Source of the DNA: Euperipatoides rowelli
Taxonomy: Eukaryota > Onychophora > Udeonychophora > Euonychophora > Peripatopsidae
NCBI GenBank assembly: GCA_003024985.2
Contig: PXIH01S0009831.1
Direction: 5' to 3' (one strand)
DNA length: 12,699 bases
This document shows, piece by piece, positions 7,471-12,699 of the stretch. The notes under the pieces are model-generated. The model ran no database searches, had not been told where the DNA came from, and saw nothing but the letters and a program-made list of their open reading frames with translations. Made by a program: the position numbers and the translations under genes. The stretch's first letter is position 1; every line of letters begins with the position of its first letter.

Positions 7471-7499
7471 ACCTGGGCAATGCCGGGTACTATAGCTAG
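7471..7499 (+). repeat. Helitron-type 3' terminus
   Basis: ACCTGG and CCGGGT form a 6-bp stem around the loop GCAATG. The element ends 11 bases later in CTAG (7496-7499), with T at 7500 as the host base. The position at the end of the repeat array fits a terminus. Confidence 0.6.
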
Positions 7500-7614
7500 T
7501 TAAATATATTTTAAATCAGTTCGACAACTTATTTTAAAATGAATTTGGCTGTATCAAGGGAATAGAAGCAAAATTATTATTAAAAAAAAGATTCAGTTCC
7601 AAAATTCTGGAAAC

Positions 7615-7912
7615 ATAGAAATGTGCCTTTTGTTCTTATTCCAGCTGTAGATGAGCTTAATAAACTTCAAAACCAGGCATTATTACACCCATTAAATTTT
7701 AAAAGTAGGTGGCGCTCATCGTGCTGATTTTTAAAAAAAATGGAAGTCTGAGAATTTATGGGGATTACCGCATCAGACTGAATAAAAACTTGGAAGTTAA
7801 TCGCTATCCGCTTCCAATTGATGAAATTTTAAGCAAATTTAACGACGGGGTAATTTTCAGTAAACTTGACAGCCCAGGCATACCTTCAAGATACTTTATA
7901 AGTATAACTTAA
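7615..7912 (+). pseudogene. Ty3/gypsy reverse transcriptase, N-terminal fragment
   Basis: A first frame (from about 7623) carries the VPFVLIPAVDELNKLQ segment that precedes the RT fingers. A frameshift near 7700 leads into an open block (7709-7912) with KKNGSLRIYGDYRIRLNK, RYPLPIDEILSKF and FSKLD, the conserved finger and first palm motifs of Ty3/gypsy RT. The aspartate in FSKLD is the first catalytic aspartate. The block starts at a GTG codon and has no start methionine; it ends at TAA 7910-7912. It is inactive. Confidence 0.88.
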
Positions 7913-7964
7913 CAAACATTTAATAAGTTTGTAATTAACATGGCTGATCGAATACTCGTCAGCT

Positions 7965-8105
7965 GAATAGAACTATATATTATAACAATGACAATATATA
8001 TACAGTATATTGCTGCATGCTGTTGTATGCATGCAATATACACTATGCATAATTTAATGCATATATCTAATATAATACATTATATATGTATATTGAGATA
8101 TACCA
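7965..8105. repeat. AT-rich palindromic stretch inside the RT relic
   Basis: GTATATTGCTGCATGC (8005-8020) pairs with GCATGCAATATAC (8029-8041), and further TATA-type palindromes follow up to about 8097. No RT motif can be read here, and the YxDD active-site box expected between FSKLD and the thumb is absent. It is either a small palindromic insertion that accompanied a deletion, or extreme local decay. Confidence 0.5.
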
Positions 8106-8290
8106 CAATATCTAGGTCTTATCATTAGTAAAAAAAAAGGAATAGGCTAACTGTCGACAGTAAAAAAATTAAAGCAATAATGGAGGCACCAATCCCTATA
8201 AATATTGAACACCTTTGTTATTTTCTAGGTCTTTTGAGTTACTATCAAAAATTTATACCAAATTTGTCTAACAAAATTTTTGAATTTTAA
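8106..8290 (+). pseudogene. Ty3/gypsy reverse transcriptase thumb/connection fragment
   Basis: YLGLIISKKG (from 8109) and FLGLLSYYQKFIPNLS (from about 8222) match the end of the RT domain and the connection to RNase H in Ty3/gypsy elements. A frameshift around the A-run near 8131-8139 separates them. A stop follows at about 8288. Confidence 0.85.
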
Positions 8291-8414
8291 TAAATTATTA
8301 ACCAATATTTAATAAATTATGGAACTGGATCAAAAATTGTGAGAAACAATTTGAGTTAATTAAAAGGGAGTTGACCTCAGAAATTTTTTTAACTCATTAT
8401 GACCCATAACTTGA

Positions 8415-8790
8415 GTTAATTCTGGCTACAGACGCATCACCTTATGGTGCAGGCACAATTTTGTCACATCGTTTTAAAGACAAAACCGAAAAACCAATTG
8501 TTTGCTTCGCGGAGACTAAACTCCACTGAAAGAAAATATTTTCAATTGGACCGAGAAACACTTGGAATAATTTTTGGGATAAAGAAATTCCATAAATATA
8601 TTTATGGCAGAAGGTTCACGCTATACACAGACCCTTAAACTATATCTTTAATTCAGAAAAGGAAATTCCAACATTGGCCTTTAGCCGACTACAGCGATGG
8701 ACCATTATATTGTCAAACTATGACTATAACATAACTTATAAGCCTTTGAAAGAAAACACAATAGCGGTGCACTTTCTAGACTTCCACACC
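8415..8790 (+). pseudogene. Ty3/gypsy RNase H fragment
   Basis: [18 protein letters not shown] (from 8422) contains the first catalytic aspartate of the RNase H fold (codon 8431-8433). After a frameshift, [19 protein letters not shown] and [18 protein letters not shown] (to 8638) give the catalytic glutamate and the next aspartate region. A further frame shows NYDYNITYKPLKENT (from about 8715), the usual end of the domain. Stops and frame changes make it inactive. Confidence 0.88.
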
Positions 8791-8984
8791 CAGTGAGATC
8801 TAAGGTAGAAAATATGACATTTACACTATGGAAACAGGATGAATTTCCATTCACAAAGGAAAACATAGCACTAGCAATGTTAAAAGATGAACAGCTAAAG
8901 CTAATAAAGGACTATTTAATTCATGGCTGACCAAAAAAGGGAAACAAGGACATTTGAAAAAAAAAAAACTTATTAAAAAAGAAG

Positions 8985-9670
8985 ATATCTATACAGGATG
9001 GTTATCTATTGTGGGGACTTAGAGTAATAATCCCCTGTAGACTAAAACAAGCAGTATTAAAAGAGCTACATAGAGGACATAACGGAGTTGTAAAAATGAA
9101 GCAGCGCGTTCATGTTGGTGGCATAACATTGACAAGGACATTGAACAAACAGTAAAGAAATGTCACACATGTCAATTAAACCAAAAAGACACTGCTAAAG
9201 ATACCATAAATCCTTGGATATATCCTAAAGGACCATGGCTTCTAATTCATACTGATGTAATGGGACCATATCTAAATAAATTATATTGTCACCATAGATA
9301 ATTTTCTAAATGGCCAGAGCTGACAATCCTAAATAAGGCGAACTCTGAAAACATTATGTACACATTAGAATATTTCTCCCATTATGGTTACCCAGAACAA
9401 CTTGAAACGGACAATGGTGTGTCATTTACATGATAATGTTAAAAATGTTGCAGGAACACAGGAATACAACACACCATATCAGCCCCTCTACATCTAAAAA
9501 GCAAGGAACAGGCGGAGCATAATCAAAATCACCAAAAGTTTTTAAAGAAAGGGGAAAGATCTGAATGAAAATAATCTACAAGTGGAAATCAACAAGTTCT
9601 TATACACTTATAGAAGCACCCCTCATTGTACCTTAAGGGTATCACCGGCTGAGCTTTTCATAGGTTAAAA
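8985..9670 (+). pseudogene. Ty3/gypsy integrase fragment (zinc-binding and catalytic core)
   Basis: The HHCC zinc-binding part shows as LHRGHNG (from 9066; histidines at 9069 and 9078) and CHTCQ (9161-9175). The catalytic triad can be placed: D in HTDVMGP (from 9248), D in ETDNGVSFT (codon 9410-9412) and E in KEQAEHN (codon 9515-9517). YRSTPHCTLRVSPAELFIG (from 9609) is the conserved end of the core. The domain lies in several frames with stops between the blocks, so it is dead although most landmark residues survive. Confidence 0.88.
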
Positions 9671-9965
9671 AGTAAGAAGCCGTTAGCAAAAATTAAATCC
9701 CCTGCCCATTATTCTGAGAAAATCATTAAAAAACAAGTATATTGAAGGACAAGACATCCTCACTAAAAATTATAGTAAACTATATGACAAAATGGATTGG
9801 AACCAAAATTAAGAAAATACTTTCATCTATATCTTCATACTACATATCAAGGATGATGGTAGGAAATTCAAAGGACATTTCAACCAAATCAGACCTTCTT
9901 CATATCTAACCCCAGATTCCATCACAGAACCCGAGCTCCCCCTTGAAGGATACCACTTGTGTTCT
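9671..9965 (+). pseudogene. Ty3/gypsy integrase C-terminal fragment
   Basis: DDGRKFKGHFNQIRPSS (from 9852) matches the C-terminal DNA-binding end of Ty3/gypsy integrases. It is followed by a Pro/Glu-rich tail ending at about 9968. The stretch from 9671 to 9850 is poorly preserved. Nothing after 9970 looks like an envelope gene. Confidence 0.7.
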
Positions 9966-10471
9966 TGATTATATCTAAACTGGATTTGGCTAGAATCTGA
10001 GAAAGGTGAAATTGAAAATCAGAATAAAGTACATGTAGGGAAAGTTATTTTTGGAGTGAATCTTATTGCCAACATGTAGAATATGAACACTTCCTGATTT
10101 GAAATTGAGAATTATTAGGCTACTGCTATTACAAAAGGTTTAACAAATGTTTGCTGTATAGTATAGAGTGATTCAAATTAGTAAATTATAAACTTATTTT
10201 GCAGATACCATTAGATTTTGAGCTTGTGTGATTTTAAATTTTATATTCCATTGTTCAAAGGCAATCATTCTAAGACTGTCCAATTGGAGACCGGATAACA
10301 AAGCTTTTATGCAGTGTTCAAAAATTCACAATATTTTATAAAGGGCAACCTGTATAACAAATGTTGAAGCCCCAAGATTAGGGATGTCAGCCCCAAATTT
10401 AATAGATTATTTTTGAGGGTTTAATTTAAGCACCAAGCAAAATTATTAGTTAAAAATAAGAGTGTTGAATA

Positions 10472-10509
10472 GTTTATTCAACTAAAATATTTATTTTAGT
10501 TGTTTAAAC
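10472..10509. repeat. AT-rich palindrome, 18-bp arms
   Basis: CAACTAAAATA (10479-10489) and TATTTTAGTTG (10492-10502) are perfect 11-bp arms around TT. The pairing extends to 18 bp per side with two mismatches. It is too AT-rich to exclude chance fully, but it lies within 150 bp of another inverted repeat. Confidence 0.5.
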
Positions 10510-10568
10510 ATAAAAAATTAAAGTGTGGAAATATGTGATGTTAATTCAAGAAATATTTAGGTAGCCAT

Positions 10569-10625
10569 GCCGGGCTTTAATTAGTTAAAAGATAGTTACC
10601 CGCCACTAAAATTTTACAGCCCGGC
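10569..10625. repeat. GC-rich inverted repeat, 8-bp arms
   Basis: GCCGGGCT (10569-10576) and AGCCCGGC (10618-10625) are exact complements separated by 41 bp of AT-rich DNA. GC-rich arms are rare in this region, so a decayed transposon end is plausible. Confidence 0.45.
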
Positions 10626-11305
10626 TGTCGGGTAGATTAATTTTCTAACTCTGTGATATGGTAATTGCAGTTTTTATATTTACAATATATAATTATAATT
10701 TTAATTCTGAATTTTTTTAAAATTCTAACACTTTGTTACTAATAGAAAAGATTTCATAGGAGATAATTAAAATCTATTTATAATAATAAATGACTCAAAG
10801 GAAATAAAGTATGTATATAAAATTAAGATTTATTTTTTTGTACAAAAATAATAATTTTTTTTAGACAAAACTTTAGAAACTTCAATATTGCAAATAAACT
10901 TGAAAGATAACAGACTGATGAAATGAATACAAGTAAAAAAAAAAATAACATGATGGAAATTTTAAATAGTGATATTTTTTTTTAAATCCCTGGAATAAAA
11001 TCTTAATGGGATTTTTGAAAATGGCAAGTTTCATTTAACTCTAACAGTATAATTTATAAATATTAAACCGAGCATTATTAAAAAGTCCATTTTAAATTTA
11101 CAAAAATAATTTATTAGTGGGTGATTACAATTTTTCTTTATGTAAAACTGAATTCATATTGCAAATTAATACCACCGCTATTTTTCGCTGATATCATGAA
11201 AAGATAACATGGAGCAAATACAATACTTACAAAGTTCATGCAATAAGAAATGAGATGAATGTTAGAAAGATTAATGGAAAGTCACAATGCTTGTTTTGTG
11301 TTTAT

Positions 11306-11366
11306 TTATTTTTTTGTTAATGTTATGATATACTGCTCCAAGTCGCAGCTCTTCTCCCAGTTATGT
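11306..11366 (-). CDS. Weak candidate terminal exon on the minus strand
   Basis: On the minus strand, ACCTTTTCAG (AG at 11368-11367) is a good acceptor. The following DNA is less AT-rich than its surroundings and is open in two frames. One gives ITGRRAATWSSIS and stops at 11323-11325. The other gives HNWEKSCDLEQYIITLTKK and stops at 11306-11308. AATAAA on the minus strand occurs at 11306-11301 and again at 10834-10829. No matching upstream exon was found within the window, so this may be chance. Confidence 0.18.
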
Positions 11367-11878
11367 CTGAAAAGGTTATATGGGTTAATCAGAATTGAAA
11401 AGAATGTAGTAATTTAAAATAATAGTATTTTCAAGTTAAGAAAAATAAAACTTAGGAAAAAATGTCAAGGTAAAATTGCAGTCCAAACATGCATGCAAAA
11501 GAAATTAAGAAAATAGTTCAGCTAATTGAAAAACAAATTAGTCAACTTTTAATGTGATCACAGATTAAAAAATTAACCAACAGTATTTACAGGTGACATA
11601 AAAATTCTTCAAAATAACATTTAATTCCAGAAACAATTCTTCAAAACATAAATTTTCAAAATTGTGGGTAAAAGCAAAATATGACAAAATTATACTGTAA
11701 ATAATTGGTTAAAACGGAATAATATTTACAAATACCGGTAGTGATTGTTTTCCAAAGAATTGAGTAACAAACAATTGTTTATGGGGAATAAATGTTTTTC
11801 AGAGAATTGTGTTTTGAAAAATTGATTTTAAACAGTTTTCCAGCAACCGTACCAGCAACCTAAAGCCTAAACGTATAT

Positions 11879-12083
11879 CAGTGCAACAGTGAGATATCTC
11901 AGAAATACTAGTTTTGAGTTATGAAGAAGTGCCTAAATGTAACACTTAGTTAGTGAGGTTTACTTAAACAACATTTATGATAGAAAATAATCCACTGTTG
12001 CATTGGATGTATATGTTTATGCCCTTTGAATCCTGAAGTTATCTCAAAATTGCAAATTTTTGAGATATCCCACTGTTGCACTG
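11879..12083. repeat. Inverted repeat pair, 22 of 23 bp, 205-bp span
   Basis: CAGTGCAACAGTG (11879-11891), continuing as AGATATCTCA, is matched by its reverse complement at 12061-12083 with one mismatch in 23 bp. A third partial copy, CCACTGTTGCATTGG, lies near 11992 in the orientation of the right arm. The match continues loosely inward. The layout resembles a small fold-back or MITE-like element. No clear target-site duplication was seen. Confidence 0.65.
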
Positions 12084-12699
12084 AGGCAGCGATATATAAG
12101 ATTTAGAAAATTTGTTTCAATGTATAATTATATTTTTATTATTATATTTTACAGAATTAGCCTTTTGACTAAAGAATTTTGCATGAGAAAAATCACAATT
12201 TTCTTATCTATAAACTGCATATAACAAATTTAAAATCCAAATTACAAACATAAAGCTTCTCTTTGGAATCCCACAATTGACACAGCTGTCACAATATTAC
12301 TCAATTAATAGTAAACTTTTCTAATGTTCAGAAATGAAAACAATAATTCACTTGGAATGAGGAAAAGGGAGAAGGCCATCAAGTGTACAGTTTCATGTCA
12401 ATATCTCAAGTACAGAATGAGTAAATCAAGGATGTGTTGTATAAATGTGAGTCAGAAAATAATAAGTAATTTGTTATCAGATTCGGTTATTCTCCAATGC
12501 GAACAGCATATTCAATAAATATGAAAAAATATACAAGAATATACAAGATAGTTCAGGTTCAAAGTGTTTTAATGTACAATAAACATAATTTTGAACATTT
12601 TGTTTTTCTATGATGGATATTATAGCGATTCCCTGGCTAATAATTTTATAATTTATTAGATAATGTAATATATTTTTATGTTAGCAATTGTCTACATTC

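Larger units (their letters stand above)
6934..7499 (+). mobile_element. Non-autonomous Helitron-like element with inverted and tandem units
   Basis: The right end has a GC-rich hairpin (ACCTGG at 7471-7476 with CCGGGT at 7483-7488, one mismatch) and then ACTATAGCTAG ending at 7499, followed by T. A hairpin just before a terminal CTRR with insertion next to T is the Helitron 3' signature. The body is a repeat of 116-127-bp units plus inverted copies. No Rep/helicase gene is present, so it is non-autonomous. The 5' end (expected TC after an A) could not be placed and may lie left of 6934. Minus-strand open frames of 75-102 codons across 7099-7480 follow the repeat units and are not genes. Confidence 0.6.
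7565..9965 (+). pseudogene. pol: Dead Ty3/gypsy retrotransposon pol
   Basis: Fragments in all three plus-strand frames appear in the order reverse transcriptase, RNase H, integrase, which is the Ty3/gypsy order. Frameshifts and stops are frequent throughout, so no functional polyprotein can be made. No gag or protease is seen: the Helitron-like repeat lies immediately to the left. No pair of long terminal repeats was found, so the copy is truncated at least at the 5' side. The RT-to-thumb region has lost its active-site part. The relic lies outside the host gene, 4 kb downstream of it. The domain entries below give the visible motifs. Confidence 0.9.
9970..12699. other. AT-rich non-coding DNA with small palindromes
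   Basis: No convincing gene is seen on the plus strand. Palindromic repeats lie at 10472-10509, 10569-10625 and 11879-12083. A weak candidate minus-strand terminal exon lies at 11306-11366. Part of 9970-10200 could be a decayed long terminal repeat of the gypsy relic, but no partner copy is present to prove it. A 64-codon frame at 12324-12518 has no supporting context. Confidence 0.45.

Noticed and set aside
7099-7480. Three overlapping minus-strand open frames of 75-102 codons
   Set aside because: They track the tandem and inverted units of the Helitron-like repeat, repeating the same peptide with each unit. Open frames here are a by-product of the repeat.
7565-9965. Endogenous retrovirus with envelope
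   Set aside because: No envelope-like sequence follows the integrase, and domain order and motifs fit an ordinary Ty3/gypsy retrotransposon.
12324-12518. 64-codon plus-strand frame starting MFRNENNNSL
   Set aside because: No splice, promoter or family signal; composition is what AT-rich DNA gives by chance.
1-12699. CRISPR array, toxin-antitoxin or phage-defence system
   Set aside because: Spliced exons, SINE, hAT and gypsy elements show animal nuclear DNA, and no regularly spaced short repeats with unique spacers were seen.

Overview
The window looks like nuclear DNA from an invertebrate animal. It is very AT-rich (I estimate about 70% by eye) and has long introns. One coding unit shows clean AG/GT splice signals. 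The rest is mostly non-coding DNA scattered with decayed transposable elements. The mix of a hAT element with 8-bp target duplications, a tRNA-derived SINE, a Helitron-type 3' end and a dead Ty3/gypsy pol fits a lophotrochozoan such as a mollusc, but the species cannot be fixed from the sequence. I see no bacterial-style operons, no CRISPR array and no intact RNA gene.

Layout, left to right. Positions 1-1730 are probably intron of a plus-strand gene. They hold a GC-rich patch with nested hairpins (277-312), a short conserved-looking stretch (638-720) and a complete 824-bp non-autonomous hAT element (843-1666) with perfect 8-bp target-site duplications. Positions 1731-1902 and 2837-3366 are the last two coding exons of that gene. 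They join in frame across a 934-bp intron and give 233 residues ending in a polybasic, CaaX-like tail. The intron carries a tRNA-derived SINE set inside a roughly 30-bp tandem repeat. A 3' UTR follows, with poly(A) signals near 4286 and 4431.

Positions 4450-6930 are AT-rich intergenic DNA with only a small tandem duplication. Positions 6934-7499 are a striking repeat: two inverted arms meet head to head at 7090/7091, continue as a tandem array of 116-127-bp units, and end in a Helitron-like hairpin plus CTAG. Directly beyond it, 7565-9965 is a heavily mutated Ty3/gypsy pol relic with reverse transcriptase, RNase H and integrase in the usual order. It has many stops and frameshifts, and an AT-rich palindromic stretch stands where the polymerase active-site motif should be.

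Positions 9970-12699 are non-coding apart from palindromic repeats and one weak candidate for a minus-strand terminal exon (about 11306-11366).

The one host gene is not recognised by family. The mobile elements are molecular fossils and probably do not act together. I found no convincing new multi-gene system. The features most worth following up are the CaaX-tailed gene and the fold-back/Helitron composite.
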